Positions 24,850-34,536 of a DNA stretch of 64,000 nt are shown here, in pieces. The notes under the pieces were generated by a model. That model had not been told where the DNA came from. It made no database searches and worked only from the letters and a program-made list of their open reading frames with translations. Made by a program: the position numbers and the translations under genes. Position 1 is the stretch's first letter. Each line of letters begins with the position of its first letter. The DNA comes from Gammaproteobacteria bacterium. GTDB taxonomy: Bacteria; Pseudomonadota; Gammaproteobacteria; Steroidobacterales; GCA-2729495. Location: the NCBI GenBank assembly GCA_028285245.1, contig JANQPY010000035.1, positions 86,920-150,919 of the forward strand, read 5' to 3'.

Positions 24850-27323
24850 ATCGGCAGTGCGGACTTCCGCGTGGCGCAACAGCTGCTGGTGCTGGCGGTT
24901 TTTGAGGCAGGCGCAGCCGGTGCCCGACCCAGACGCAATGCATTCCCCGTAACCAGTAGTGAGCTCGCTGACATGCCAAGTGCCGCCATCCACGGCGCCA
25001 GCATGCCGGTCGCGGCCAGCGGCACGGCGAGCAGGTTGTAACCAATAGCCCAGGTGAGATTCTGGCGCACGATACCCATCGCTCGCCGGCTGGTTTCCAG
25101 GGCATCGGCCACGGGCAACAAGGAGTTGCCCAACAACACGCTGTCGGCTGTGTGCCTGGCGAGTGCCGTGCCCGCTCCCATTGCTATCGAAACGTCCGCG
25201 CCTGCCAGTACAGGCGAATCATTGATGCCGTCGCCAACCATCAGCGCCCGCTCGCCGCGTGCCTGGAGCGCATGCAAAAACTCAAGCTTGTCTTCCGGCT
25301 TGAGGCCTGCATGGTATTGGGCGATGCCCAGACTATGCGCCAGTCGCTGCACAGGCCCCGCTGTATCGCCGCTGGCAATCTGCAGCTCCAGGCCCAGCGC
25401 TGAGAGTCGCTCCACCACCTCATCGGCACCTGGCCGGGGTCGCTCGGTCAGCGCAAAGCGGGCTGCCAACCCCTCCTGACTGCCCAGGTAGACGTAGCGC
25501 TGATCGCCTGTCTCTTGCCAGCCTGCGCATGACGTTTCAGCGGCGGTAAGCGCATCGACGTATGCATACGAACCGATACGCCAGGTCTGCCCGTCGACCC
25601 GCGCCTCAACGCCAGCACCCTGACTCACGTTAAAGTCGCTGATCTCAGCTGTTGCCGTCGACTGAGCAAAGGCCCGCGCAATGGGATGTTCCGACCGTGA
25701 TTCCAGCGCACTGGCAATTGCCAGTGCCTGCTGTTCATCCAGCGCGCCGAACAACTCAACTTGCGCCAGGGCAATCTCGTCACCAGTCAGCGTGCCGGTC
25801 TTATCGAAGACAACGGACGTGACCTCGCTCATCGCCTGCAGAGCGCCGGGCTGTCTCAATAGCAGGCCGCGACCCGCCAGGGCGCTCGTCGCAACGGTGA
25901 ACACGGCCGGGGTTGCCAGCGCCAGCGCGCAGGGACAGGTCACGACCAGTACCGAGAGCGCGACCTCAAACGCGCGTTCCGGCGCAAGGCCATACCAGCC
26001 GGCGTAGGTTGCACCGGCGATACACAACACGGCAGCGACAAAGTACCGGGCGATCCGATCGGCGGTTGCCACCAGCCGCGGTTTATTGCCGGCTGCCGTC
26101 GTCGAGAGCCCCGAAATCTGCGCCAGCACGGTGTTAGCGCCGGTCGCCGTTACCGTCAGGTGAATAGGCTGACCGCCATTGACGCTGCCGGCAATCACCT
26201 GATCGCCCTGGCGCTTGGCGACCGGCGTAGATTCACCGGTGAGCAGTGATTCGTGCACCGAAGCCCTGCGGTCCCGGAGCCGGCCATCTGCCGGAACCGC
26301 CTGCCCCGGATGGACGAGGATCTGGTCGCCGGTCTCAAGCTCCAGTGTGCCGACAGTTTCCGCAACAGCGCCGCGCAGCCGGTGGGCCACTCGCGGAACA
26401 TGTGTCGACAAGGCGGCTGAAAGACTCAGTGCGCGGTGTCGACCTGCCATCTCGAGATAACGTGCGCCGGTGAGAAAAAACACAAACATCGTTGCGGAAT
26501 CAAAGTAGACCTCACCCTGGCCGGTAAACGTGTTGTACACGCTGGCGGACCACGCACCGCCGATGGCCAGCGCGACCGGGACATCCATCCCCAGTGACCT
26601 GGTGCGTATCCCGAGCCAGGCACTGCGAAAAAATGGTGCGCCCGCATACAGAACGACTGGCGTCGCCACGAGCAGACTGATCAGCCGCAGGTATTCGCCA
26701 ATAGCCGGATCGCTCCAGGCGCCTAAATATAGTGCCACTGCGAAACTCATGACCTGCATCATCCCCAGGCCGGCGACGGCCAGCCGCCTCAGTGCCTGGC
26801 GCCGTTCGTCGCGGCGCGCGGCCTCGGCTGCATCCTGCGTGTAAGGCACGGGCGTAAACCCGAGTGCCGAAAGGTGCTCGAATATCTGGCTCAACGGGAT
26901 ACGGTCAGACGCCCAGTGCAGGTTCGTGCGGGTGGTGACTGGATCGACGGCGATGTCGAGTACCCCGTCGAGCGGCGCAACAGCCGATTCGATGAGCCAT
27001 ACGCAGGCCGCGCAGTGCACGCCCTCGAGCAGGAACTGCGCGCGATGACTGCCATCGTCTTCGGCAGCCACGAACTCACGCTGCACGCCGGCACGGTCGT
27101 AGCTTGTCCAGTCGCTGTGCGTGGCGGTTCCGCTCACCCGACCGGCTGGATCAGTTCGGAATCGATAAAAATCATCCAGTCCGCGTGCCGAGATCAGGCG
27201 ACCAATGCGAGCGCAGGCGCCGGAACAAAACTCGCGCGCATGACCGTCGATCGTCACCAGGGTCGGCGCCTGCTCTGTGGAGAACTCGTCACCGCAGTGG
27301 AAACAATGTGTGGTGGGGGTCAT
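24846..27323 (-). CDS. ccoI: Cu+-exporting P-type ATPase of the cbb3 assembly set (CcoI/FixI)
   Basis: 825 aa from the ATG at 27323. It begins with a Cys-rich metal-binding domain (CFHCGDEF ... CSGAC), then a heavy-metal-associated domain with GVHCAACVW. Eight membrane helices include the CPCAL copper site, and the cytosolic domains carry DKTGTLT, the SEHPIA histidine motif and GDGINDSP. This matches the CopA2/CcoI type, which exports Cu+ slowly to supply the haem-copper oxidase rather than for resistance. Its place between fixH and ccoS confirms the role. Confidence 0.93.
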   Translation of the reverse strand: MTPTTHCFHCGDEFSTEQAPTLVTIDGHAREFCSGACARIGRLISARGLDDFYRFRTDPAGRVSGTATHSDWTSYDRAGVQREFVAAEDDGSHRAQFLLEGVHCAACVWLIESAVAPLDGVLDIAVDPVTTRTNLHWASDRIPLSQIFEHLSALGFTPVPYTQDAAEAARRDERRQALRRLAVAGLGMMQVMSFAVALYLGAWSDPAIGEYLRLISLLVATPVVLYAGAPFFRSAWLGIRTRSLGMDVPVALAIGGAWSASVYNTFTGQGEVYFDSATMFVFFLTGARYLEMAGRHRALSLSAALSTHVPRVAHRLRGAVAETVGTLELETGDQILVHPGQAVPADGRLRDRRASVHESLLTGESTPVAKRQGDQVIAGSVNGGQPIHLTVTATGANTVLAQISGLSTTAAGNKPRLVATADRIARYFVAAVLCIAGATYAGWYGLAPERAFEVALSVLVVTCPCALALATPAVFTVATSALAGRGLLLRQPGALQAMSEVTSVVFDKTGTLTGDEIALAQVELFGALDEQQALAIASALESRSEHPIARAFAQSTATAEISDFNVSQGAGVEARVDGQTWRIGSYAYVDALTAAETSCAGWQETGDQRYVYLGSQEGLAARFALTERPRPGADEVVERLSALGLELQIASGDTAGPVQRLAHSLGIAQYHAGLKPEDKLEFLHALQARGERALMVGDGINDSPVLAGADVSIAMGAGTALARHTADSVLLGNSLLPVADALETSRRAMGIVRQNLTWAIGYNLLAVPLAATGMLAPWMAALGMSASSLLVTGNALRLGRAPAAPASKTASTSSCCATRKSALPI

Positions 27324-27336
27324 GACTGGCCGTAAA

Positions 27337-27852
27337 CTAGCGCGCGCCGAGCCATAGCTCGTTGGCACCCGGCGCAAGCTCGCCGACCAGCCGCCAGCTC
27401 GCACCCGTATCGCTGAGCTGCACCAGCAGTCGGCCCGGAGGCCGGGAGAAATTGCCGGCGTAAGCCGCCCCCCGAAGGCGCAGGCTCACCTGCCGGTCGA
27501 GTTCGGCCAGCGTGGGATGCACAAATCGCAGGTTCAGCGTCTCCGGCAGGTCGAAATCACGCCTGGCAACGACTTCCGCTGCCAGCACCGCTGGGGAAGC
27601 ATCGTTGATAAGCAGGCGCGCTTGCAGACCCAGGACCCGCGCATGCTCATCGCGTGCAGCGTGACTGACGCTCACCCGACCAATCTCGCCAAAATCATCC
27701 ACAACCATGGCGGGCGGACCGCCGGCCAGCCAGGCGGCGGCCAATCCACCGACCACGGCGGCAGCGGGCGGCAGCATGATCAGCCAGACCCACAGGTAGC
27801 GATACCACGGCAGGCTTAACGACGAGTGACTTGGAATTGATGTGTCTTTCAC
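27337..27852 (-). CDS. FixH-family protein of the cbb3 cluster
   Basis: 171 aa: an N-terminal transmembrane helix (YLWVWLIMLPPAAAVVGGLAAAWLA), then a periplasmic beta domain ending GASWRLVGELAPGANELWL, as in FixH/CcoH. FixH interacts with oxidase assembly intermediates. The usual YYW and VVDDFGEIGR features are visible although the sequence is divergent. It lies 13 bp upstream of ccoI and 6 bp downstream of ccoG on the same strand. Confidence 0.8.
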   Translation of the reverse strand: MKDTSIPSHSSLSLPWYRYLWVWLIMLPPAAAVVGGLAAAWLAGGPPAMVVDDFGEIGRVSVSHAARDEHARVLGLQARLLINDASPAVLAAEVVARRDFDLPETLNLRFVHPTLAELDRQVSLRLRGAAYAGNFSRPPGRLLVQLSDTGASWRLVGELAPGANELWLGAR

Positions 27853-27858
27853 TGGGTA

Positions 27859-29238
27859 CTACCTCGGCGGCATAAAGAAGCGCGCCCGGTGGCTGGCCGA
27901 GAGCGCTGCATCAGAAACGGATCCCGCGCTGAAGATCACGTCGTGTCCGCCAGGGCCTGCGGCATCGGCTGGCACCCTCACTCGGGTGACGACACTGGAC
28001 ACTTCTCCCGCTTCCACACTGACCGGGGACGGGGGATCGGTCTCAAGCTCAGCACCGGGCAGGCCACTGACTGTCAGCGCGAGCTCAATTGGGCTGTTGG
28101 ATTTGTTGAGCAGCTTGAGCGTGTAAACCGACTCAATGTCGCCGGCCTGTGTCTCCCTGTAAACGGCGTTGCGGTCGCGAATCACGTCCAGCCCCAGCGG
28201 CGTGCGCGTGTAGAGACTGAACAAGAAGGCAGCGAACAACAGCCCAAGCAAACTGCTATAGATAAGCGTGCGCGGCCGGAACACCCTGCCCCGCTTCCCG
28301 TCGAGCACATTCTGGGTGGTGTAGCGAATCAGGCCACGCGGATACGCCATCTTATCCATGACCTGATCGCAGGCATCAACGCAGGCAGCACAGGTGATGC
28401 ACTCGTACTGCAAACCCTTACGGATATCGATGCCCGTGGGACAGACCTGCACGCAAATACTGCAATCAACGCAGTCGCCCAGCTGCGTTTCAGACGACGG
28501 GGCTCCCCGCTTGCGCGGGCCCCGCGGCTCGCCCCGCCCGGCGTCGTAGGAAACGATGAGCGTATCGCGGTCGAACATGGCGCTCTGAAAACGTGCATAG
28601 GGACACATGTACTTACACACCTGCTCGCGCAGATGACCGGCATTGCCGTAGGTCGCAAAACTGTAGAAACAGATCCAGAACGTCTCCCAGGGACCCAGAT
28701 CCAGCGACACGACGCGCGCAGCCAATGCATCAATTGGGGTGAAATAGCCGACGAAGGTAAAACCCGTCCACGCGGCAAACAGCAGCCAGACGATGCGCTT
28801 GGCGGACCTGCGCAGAATCTTCTCGGCCGTCCACGGCGCCTTATCGAGTTTCTTGCGCTTGCTGTAGCGTCCTTCGGTAAGCCGCTCCAGCCAGACAAAG
28901 GCTTCGGTCCATACGGTTTGCGGGCAGGCGTAGCCGCACCAGACCCTGCCAGCCACTGCGGTCGATACAAACAGCAGCAAGGCGGCCATGATGAGCAGCC
29001 ACGAGAGATAGATGAAATCCTGCGGCCACATCGTCAGGCCAAAGACATAGAACTTACGCGCGGGTAAATCGAAGAGCACTGCCTGGCGACCGGACCAGGT
29101 CAACCAGGGCAGCACATAGTAGACACCCAGCAGAAGGATCGCCGCGCTCTTGCGCAGCCTGCTGAAGAATCCGTCAACTTCGCGCGCATGAATCTTCTCA
29201 TGCTTCGCGTAAAGAGATTGTGTTTCGACAGACGCCAC
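27859..29238 (-). CDS. ccoG: cbb3 oxidase accessory protein CcoG (Cu2+ reductase type)
   Basis: 459 aa membrane ferredoxin. Five hydrophobic segments, a membrane-proximal CGYACPQTVW, and two ferredoxin clusters (CVDCSICVQVCP and CITCAACVDACDQ) followed by a transmembrane helix and a C-terminal Ig-like periplasmic domain (residues 340-459). CcoG/RdxA reduces copper for CcoI-dependent delivery. It is in its standard place between the structural genes and fixH-ccoI-ccoS. Confidence 0.93.
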   Translation of the reverse strand: MASVETQSLYAKHEKIHAREVDGFFSRLRKSAAILLLGVYYVLPWLTWSGRQAVLFDLPARKFYVFGLTMWPQDFIYLSWLLIMAALLLFVSTAVAGRVWCGYACPQTVWTEAFVWLERLTEGRYSKRKKLDKAPWTAEKILRRSAKRIVWLLFAAWTGFTFVGYFTPIDALAARVVSLDLGPWETFWICFYSFATYGNAGHLREQVCKYMCPYARFQSAMFDRDTLIVSYDAGRGEPRGPRKRGAPSSETQLGDCVDCSICVQVCPTGIDIRKGLQYECITCAACVDACDQVMDKMAYPRGLIRYTTQNVLDGKRGRVFRPRTLIYSSLLGLLFAAFLFSLYTRTPLGLDVIRDRNAVYRETQAGDIESVYTLKLLNKSNSPIELALTVSGLPGAELETDPPSPVSVEAGEVSSVVTRVRVPADAAGPGGHDVIFSAGSVSDAALSASHRARFFMPPR

Positions 29239-29251
29239 GACGATACCGTAG

Positions 29252-29596
29252 CTACGATTGGCCGTTGCCGTGTCCGTGTCCGTGTCCGTTGCGCCGCGCC
29301 GTGCGCAGCAGATACACCGACAGCGAACTGGCCACCAGGCAGATCAGCCAGAAAAACAGAAAACCCAGCCCGTAGCCGGCCATACGATCTAGCGTCAGGA
29401 TGTCCGCGAAGGTATGCAGCTGCACTTCGCCTGGATCAATAACCGCGAAGAACAGTAGTGATGCGAAACTTGCCGCCAGAAACGCCGGCCAGATCACAGC
29501 CGCAATCGCCTGCGCACCGCGTGGCCAGGGCAGCTGTTGCGGCTCCGGCGTGTAGGGTTCTTCCTGTTCCGGCCGGCCGTCCGCTGACCTGTCCAT
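29252..29596 (-). CDS. Small membrane protein within the cbb3 cluster, His-Gly repeat tail
   Basis: 114 aa, two transmembrane helices (about 30-50 and 72-96), and a C-terminal tail RRNGHGHGHGNGQS. Proteins of this size are often found between ccoP and ccoG in gammaproteobacteria and have no agreed function. The tail is encoded by a short hexamer repeat, described separately. It is 3 bp after ccoP and 13 bp before ccoG, so it is a member of the operon. The repeat could make it metal-binding, but this is inference. Confidence 0.6.
   Translation of the reverse strand: MDRSADGRPEQEEPYTPEPQQLPWPRGAQAIAAVIWPAFLAASFASLLFFAVIDPGEVQLHTFADILTLDRMAGYGLGFLFFWLICLVASSLSVYLLRTARRNGHGHGHGNGQS
29268..29290. 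repeat. Hexamer tandem repeat (GTGTCC on + strand) coding a Gly-His tail
   Basis: CCGTGTCCGTGTCCGTGTCC is three-plus copies of a six-base unit in frame with the 114-aa gene, coding alternate Gly-His. Because the unit is a multiple of three, copy changes would alter tail length and not reading frame. Confidence 0.7.
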
Positions 29597-29599
29597 CGG

Positions 29600-30490
29600 T
29601 CAGTTACCCCGGCTTAGGCTCAGCACGTAGGCGACCAGAGTGCGAATGCGGTCTTCCGTCAGGAGGTCGCGCTGAGCCGGCATCTGATTGACCTTGCCGT
29701 CCGCAATAACGGCGCGGATATCTTCCGGACGGCTGCCGTGCAGCCAGATATCGTCGGTCAGGTTGGGGCCACCGACGGCGGCCACACCCCGACCATCGGG
29801 AGCGTGGCAGGCAATGCATAGCTGCGCGTAGCGGGTGGCGCCTGCCTGCGCCAGGCCGGCATCTGCCTCACGACCTGACAGGCTGAGCACGTGGGCAACG
29901 ACTTCATCCAGGCCCTGATCGCCAAGCGCAGCGCCGAGGCCCGGCATCACGCCGATGCGCCCGTTGGAAATACTCAGCTGGATGGCCGCTGGCGTGCCGC
30001 CGTAGATCCAGTCGTTGTCGGTGAGATTAGGAAAGCCCTTGGCGCCGCGCGCATCCGAGCCATGACAGGTCGCACAGTTGTTGAGGTAAAGGTTGCGACC
30101 CAGGCGAACGGCGTCAGCATCCTGACTCATGTCTTGCAGCGACATGCCAGCGAAGGCGGCGAAGATATCGCCGTAACGAGCCTCGGCCGCAGCGACTTCC
30201 TGGTCGTACTGGCTGTTCTGCGTCCAGCCGGTCACCCCACCAAAGCTGCCGAAGCCGGGATAGATCGCGAGATAAACCACCGTGAATACAGCCGTAAGCC
30301 AGAACAGGATCAGCCACCATCGGGGCAGCGGCTTGTTGTACTCGCGGAGGTCCGCATCCCAGACGTGACCGGTTGTATCTGCTTCTGCATCCGCTTTGGC
30401 AACCGTTGTGTACGACTGCAACATCCAAAGCGCACCAACCACCTGGATGACGACCAGGACAATGATGAAGATGCTCCAGAAAACCGTCAT
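29600..30490 (-). CDS. ccoP: cbb3 oxidase diheme cytochrome c subunit CcoP
   Basis: 296 aa. An N-terminal membrane helix and a second one (WWLILFWLTAVFTVVYLAIYPGFG), then two c-type haem domains with CATCHGSDARG (about 140) and CIACHAPDGRG (about 230), each with a distal Met (GVMPGLG, NQMPAQR). CcoP passes electrons from CcoO-linked donors. Its start overlaps ccoQ by 4 bp. Confidence 0.94.
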   Translation of the reverse strand: MTVFWSIFIIVLVVIQVVGALWMLQSYTTVAKADAEADTTGHVWDADLREYNKPLPRWWLILFWLTAVFTVVYLAIYPGFGSFGGVTGWTQNSQYDQEVAAAEARYGDIFAAFAGMSLQDMSQDADAVRLGRNLYLNNCATCHGSDARGAKGFPNLTDNDWIYGGTPAAIQLSISNGRIGVMPGLGAALGDQGLDEVVAHVLSLSGREADAGLAQAGATRYAQLCIACHAPDGRGVAAVGGPNLTDDIWLHGSRPEDIRAVIADGKVNQMPAQRDLLTEDRIRTLVAYVLSLSRGN

Positions 30491-30684
30491 GACCGCTGCC
30501 CTTTTGCAATGGCCCGGTTCGCTTTGGTGCCCGGCACATCATCTGCTTGCAGCGGCAGCTGCGCCGCCTCATCGAAATCTTTCCGCCTGCGGCTGCTGTA
30601 CGCCCACCAGCAGATGGCGACAAACAACGACAGCATGATGAACGTAAATATTCCTCGCATGGTTCCGGCGTCCATCGATATCAC
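30487..30684 (-). CDS. ccoQ: cbb3 oxidase small subunit CcoQ
   Basis: 65 aa with one transmembrane helix ([19 protein letters not shown]) and a basic-then-acidic tail ([16 protein letters not shown]), the typical CcoQ/FixQ form. It overlaps ccoO and ccoP by 4 bp each. It stabilises the oxidase complex. Confidence 0.92.
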   Translation of the reverse strand: MISMDAGTMRGIFTFIMLSLFVAICWWAYSSRRRKDFDEAAQLPLQADDVPGTKANRAIAKGQRS

Positions 30685-31286
30685 CTTTGTTTGGAGGAGA
30701 TGCCCAGACCCTGCAGATACGCAATCAGAGCATCCATCTGCGACTTACCGGCAACGGCGGCAGATGCCCCGGCAATCTGCTCGTCCGTGTAGGGAACCCC
30801 TACCGCACGCAACCGCTCCAGTTTGATTGGCGTCTTGTCGGCGTTGATCTCGCTATCAACCAGCCATGGGAAGCCCGGCATGTTGGATTCGGGCACGAGG
30901 TCGCGCGGGTTGATCAGGTGGATTCGATGCCACTCGTCGCTGTAGCGGCCACCCACGCGCGCGAGATCCGGGCCGGTTCGCTTCGAGCCAAACTGGAACG
31001 GGTGGTCGTAAACGGACTCACCGGCCAGGGAGTACTCACCATACCGCTCTGTCTCAGCGCGGAACGGCCGAATCATTTGCGAGTGGCAGTTGTAGCAGCC
31101 CTCGCGGATGTACACATCGCGTCCTTCGAGCTGCAGCGCTGTATACGGTTCCACACCCGCCGCCGGGGCGGTGCCCTGCGTATCCATCATCAGGGGCACA
31201 ATTTCGGCAAGACCGCCAAGACTGACGGCAACCACCGTGAGCACGCCCAGCAAGCCGACGCGGCGCTCTATTACATCGTGCTTCAT
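30681..31286 (-). CDS. ccoO: cbb3 oxidase monoheme cytochrome c subunit CcoO
   Basis: 201 aa. One transmembrane helix ([21 protein letters not shown]) is followed by the haem site [33 protein letters not shown] and an axial Met in SNMPGFPW. The start codon overlaps the ccoN stop by one base (TAATG). Confidence 0.94.
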   Translation of the reverse strand: MKHDVIERRVGLLGVLTVVAVSLGGLAEIVPLMMDTQGTAPAAGVEPYTALQLEGRDVYIREGCYNCHSQMIRPFRAETERYGEYSLAGESVYDHPFQFGSKRTGPDLARVGGRYSDEWHRIHLINPRDLVPESNMPGFPWLVDSEINADKTPIKLERLRAVGVPYTDEQIAGASAAVAGKSQMDALIAYLQGLGISSKQR

Positions 31287-32704
31287 TACGCGGGCTCCAC
31301 GACAGGCTGAACCGTGCGCCGCTCGCCTGCCCCAACCGTCTTCCAGACGTTGTAGGCCATGATCAGCGTCCCGGCCAGAAACAGGGTGCCGCCGAGCAGG
31401 CGCACCACGTAGTAGGGATACGTAGCCTGCAACGACTCGATAAATGAGTAGGTCAGCGTGCCGTCATCGTTAACCGCCCGCCACATCAGTCCCTGGGTAA
31501 CACCGGCAACCCACATTGCGGCGATATACAAAACGACCCCGATAGTTGATACCCAGAAATGCACGTCGATCAGCTTGACGCTATACATTGCGTCGCGGCC
31601 ATAGAGCTTGGGAATCAGGTTGTAGAGGCAACCCATTGAGATCATGGCGACCCAGCCGAGCGCTCCGGAATGCACATGACCGATGGTCCAGTCTGTGTAA
31701 TGCGACAGGGCATTAACTGTCTTGATCGACATCATCGGACCTTCAAAGGTCGACATGCCGTAAAACGACAGGGATACGATCATGAACTTGAGAACCGGGT
31801 CGGTGCGCAGCTTATGCCACGCGCCGGACAGCGTCATGATGCCGTTGATCATGCCGCCCCACGAAGGCGCCAGCAGCAACAGTGAGAACACCATCCCCAG
31901 CGACTGCGCCCAGTCGGGCAAGGTGGTGTAGTGCAGATGGTGTGGGCCAGCCCACATGTAGATTGAAATCAAAGACCAGAAATGCACGACCGAAAGGCGG
32001 TATGAATAGATCGGCCGCTCTGCCTGCTTCGGCACGAAGTAGTACATCATGCCGAGGAAGCCCGCCGTCAGGAAAAAGCCGACTGCGTTGTGCCCGTACC
32101 ACCACTGCACCATCCCGTCGACAACCCCCGAGTAAATTGGGTAGGACTGCAGAAAATCGACCGGCACGGCCAGCGAATTCACGATGTGCAGGATGGCAAT
32201 CGTGATGATGAAGGCTGCATAGAACCAGTTGGCGACGTAGATGTGCTTGACCCGGCGGATCGCAATCGTGCCGAAAAACACAATGGCGTAGGCAACCCAG
32301 ATAACCGTAATCAATAAATCTATCGGCCAGATCAGCTCGGCATACTCCTTACCCTGCGTCAGCCCAAGCGGTAAGCTGATTGCGGCCAGGAGAATCACCA
32401 GCTGCCAACCCCAGAACACGAAACGCGCCAGTGCCGGTGCGAACAGCGGCACATGGCAGGTGCGCTGCACAACATACAGCGATGTGCCGATCAGGGCTGA
32501 CCCACCGAAGGCGAAGATCACCGCGTTGGTATGCAGCGGCCGCAGACGGCCGTACTGCAACCACGGCAAATCGAAGTTGAGCTGAGGCCAGATCAGTTGA
32601 GCTGCGATAAGGGCGCCGACGGCCATCCCGACGATGCCCCACACGACAGCCATGATGGAGAACTGACGTACCGCAACATCGTCATAGGTGTTTGTCTGAT
32701 TCAT
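31286..32704 (-). CDS. ccoN: cbb3 oxidase catalytic subunit CcoN
   Basis: 472 aa with twelve helices. CuB and haem ligands are visible in [13 protein letters not shown] (CuB His), AGPHHLHYT (the two further CuB His) and [11 protein letters not shown] (low- and high-spin haem His). The proteins reduce O2 to water at high affinity and pump protons, so the organism can respire at low oxygen. It is the first gene of the structural set NOQP, 21 bp after ompW. I see no FNR box in the gap before ompW that I can defend. Confidence 0.95.
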   Translation of the reverse strand: MNQTNTYDDVAVRQFSIMAVVWGIVGMAVGALIAAQLIWPQLNFDLPWLQYGRLRPLHTNAVIFAFGGSALIGTSLYVVQRTCHVPLFAPALARFVFWGWQLVILLAAISLPLGLTQGKEYAELIWPIDLLITVIWVAYAIVFFGTIAIRRVKHIYVANWFYAAFIITIAILHIVNSLAVPVDFLQSYPIYSGVVDGMVQWWYGHNAVGFFLTAGFLGMMYYFVPKQAERPIYSYRLSVVHFWSLISIYMWAGPHHLHYTTLPDWAQSLGMVFSLLLLAPSWGGMINGIMTLSGAWHKLRTDPVLKFMIVSLSFYGMSTFEGPMMSIKTVNALSHYTDWTIGHVHSGALGWVAMISMGCLYNLIPKLYGRDAMYSVKLIDVHFWVSTIGVVLYIAAMWVAGVTQGLMWRAVNDDGTLTYSFIESLQATYPYYVVRLLGGTLFLAGTLIMAYNVWKTVGAGERRTVQPVVEPA

Positions 32705-32725
32705 GGAGTTCGCCAGGCCGGAAGG

Positions 32726-33331
32726 CTAGAACTTGTAGCCGACGTTGAACGCGTAGACGATCGGGTCGATCTCGACGGTGCCGAGATCGGTACCATCGAG
32801 TGCCGCGTCGGTATCAATGTCGATCCAGCGCAGATCGAGGTTCACGAACCAGTTGTCGTCGATCGGGATATCCGCCCCAGCCTGCAGGGCCACCCCGACT
32901 GAGCTATCGAGGTCAAGATCACCAAGCGAGCTATCTTCGCTAAAGAACAAGGTCCAGTTGAGTCCGACACCAAAGTAAGGCAGCACAGGACCAAGTGCTG
33001 GCGCATGCCACTGGACACTCAGCGTCGGCGGCAGCTGATCCGTATCGCCAATCTCCATGCCGTCGACTTCAATGTCGTGCTCGAACGGCGTCGAGGCGAG
33101 CAACTCCACCGCAATCGTATCGGTGATGAAGTAGGTCCCGCTGATGTATCCGGCAACGCCAGTGTCCACTTCAAGCACAGAGCCACCAGCAAGATCGAGA
33201 TTGTCGGACTTCGGATCGACGATGCCGATCCCGCCGCGGACCAGCCAGTCACCGGCCTGACGGGTTTGCTCCGCCTGGGCAAAGGTGGCAGCACAGCAGG
33301 CAATGAGAAGCAGCACGTACTTATAGGGCAT
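32726..33331 (-). CDS. ompW: OmpW-family outer-membrane beta-barrel protein
   Basis: 201 aa from the ATG at 33331, preceded by AAAGGAA. A signal peptide (MPYKYVLLLIACCAATFAQA) leads to the OmpW barrel: GDWLVRGGIGIVDPKSD, LSVQWHAPALGPVLPYFGVGLNWTLFFSE, and a terminal F in VYAFNVGYKF for BAM recognition. OmpW is an eight-stranded barrel linked to small hydrophobic solutes and to low-oxygen response in several gammaproteobacteria. Its position 21 bp before ccoN fits that. Confidence 0.88.
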   Translation of the reverse strand: MPYKYVLLLIACCAATFAQAEQTRQAGDWLVRGGIGIVDPKSDNLDLAGGSVLEVDTGVAGYISGTYFITDTIAVELLASTPFEHDIEVDGMEIGDTDQLPPTLSVQWHAPALGPVLPYFGVGLNWTLFFSEDSSLGDLDLDSSVGVALQAGADIPIDDNWFVNLDLRWIDIDTDAALDGTDLGTVEIDPIVYAFNVGYKF

Positions 33332-33567
33332 GGGCGAGGTTCCTTTGACTCGAATTGATGATTCTGATGAGCTGGAAGCTTCTGCCACGAACTGTTTCCA
33401 GCGCGGCGGCTCAGGACACGACGCTATCGCGGCAAAGCCGACAAACCTATAAGGAATTACCGCAATGGATGGCCTGGAATGTTGGCCGTCTCGGTTTCTA
33501 CGTATTTTCAGTGCTGGCGTGCGGGGCCATGTTGGCGTAGCCACAAAGAGCCAAGTGAGGAGCCGCC

Positions 33568-34440
33568 ATGGACTACCAACACATCGAGGTCATTCCGCTC
33601 ACCCCAAGCACGGGCGCGGAAATACGTGGGGTCGACCTGAGCAACGCGATTCCAGACGAAGTTCTTGAAGAGATCAAGCAGGCGCTCTGGGAGCACCTGT
33701 TCATCTACTTTCGGGATCAGGACCTGGACCCGGACACCTTTGGCAACGTGGGCCAGCGCTTCGGACCGTTGCACGACGAACCCTTCATCCCCAAGCTTGA
33801 GGGCCACGCAGGCATCCATCAGTTTCGCGGCGTAAATGCGGCTCAGCTCTCCGTGCAAAACCTGCGGTGGCATGTTGATCACAGCTATGCCAAGGAGCCG
33901 ACCATGGGCGCTGCGCTGTATGCAGTGGATGTACCTGCCAGCGGCGGCGATACCCTGTTTGCCAACATGTACATGGCGTACGACGCCCTGTCGCCGGCCA
34001 TGAAGCAGGTTGTCGAGCCCTTAACGGCCGTGCACGACATACTCAGCTACGGACTGGCTTCCGGTCACCATTCACTGTCGACAACCGAGCAGATCGATAT
34101 GCTCAAGACCATGCGGAACAAGTTTCCCCAGGTCGAGCATCCGCTGGTCTGCCACCACCCCGAGACGGGGCGGCCCTACCTTTTCGTGAATCCCTGCTGG
34201 GTGGTTGGTATAGCCGGCATGACGGCCGAGGAAAGTGCGGGACTGCTCGGTTTCCTTAACGATCACACCACCAAACCCGAGTTCCAGTGCCGATTCCACT
34301 GGGAAAACGGTACCTTCGGCATGTGGGACAACCGCTGCGTCCTGCATAGCCCGATTGGCGACCACATCGGGCGTCGCGCCATGCTGAGGCTTGCGATCGG
34401 CGCGAGCGAAGGCCCTATCGCCCATCGCGCAGCCGCCTAG
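33568..34440 (+). CDS. TauD/TfdA-family Fe(II)/2-oxoglutarate dioxygenase
   Basis: 290 aa, starting at an ATG with GAGGAG upstream. Metal ligands His102 and Asp104 lie in RWHVDHSY and His260 in CVLHSPIGD. The 2-oxoglutarate-binding Arg is near 270, in IGRRAMLR. The group includes taurine, 2,4-D and alkylsulfate dioxygenases; the substrate here cannot be named. It converges on the Rieske oxygenase gene across a shared terminator, and the two may belong to unrelated pathways. Confidence 0.88.
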   Translation: MDYQHIEVIPLTPSTGAEIRGVDLSNAIPDEVLEEIKQALWEHLFIYFRDQDLDPDTFGNVGQRFGPLHDEPFIPKLEGHAGIHQFRGVNAAQLSVQNLRWHVDHSYAKEPTMGAALYAVDVPASGGDTLFANMYMAYDALSPAMKQVVEPLTAVHDILSYGLASGHHSLSTTEQIDMLKTMRNKFPQVEHPLVCHHPETGRPYLFVNPCWVVGIAGMTAEESAGLLGFLNDHTTKPEFQCRFHWENGTFGMWDNRCVLHSPIGDHIGRRAMLRLAIGASEGPIAHRAAA

Positions 34441-34473
34441 GATTGGATGCTGTAGACCGCCGACAGCGGCAAG

Positions 34474-34513
34474 AAAAAAAAGCGCCGGCGGGGACCCCCC
34501 ACCGGCGCTTTTT
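34474..34513. terminator. Bidirectional intrinsic terminator
   Basis: A-tract and GCGCCGG (34482-34488) pair with CCGGCGC (34502-34508), followed by TTTTT on the + strand and preceded by an A8 tract that becomes a T-run on the - strand. It sits between the stop codons of the convergent dioxygenase and Rieske genes and can stop transcription from both sides. Confidence 0.92.
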
Positions 34514-34536
34514 CTTGCCTCAAAAGGCGGGCGGCG

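Noticed and set aside
27889..29067. 392-codon open frame on the + strand opposite ccoG
   Set aside because: It is antisense to a clear ccoG with ferredoxin motifs; the product is His/Arg-rich with no fold. A high-GC shadow.
29268..29290. CRISPR-like repeats
   Set aside because: A six-base coding repeat without spacers; no cas genes in the window.
29891..30826. 311-codon + strand frame opposite ccoP/ccoQ/ccoO
   Set aside because: It runs across three established genes and has no domain pattern.
33332..33567. FNR/ANR box upstream of ompW-ccoN
   Set aside because: TTGACTCGAATTGA near 33346-33359 has only one good half; it does not match TTGAT-N4-ATCAA, so I do not call a site although low-oxygen control is likely.
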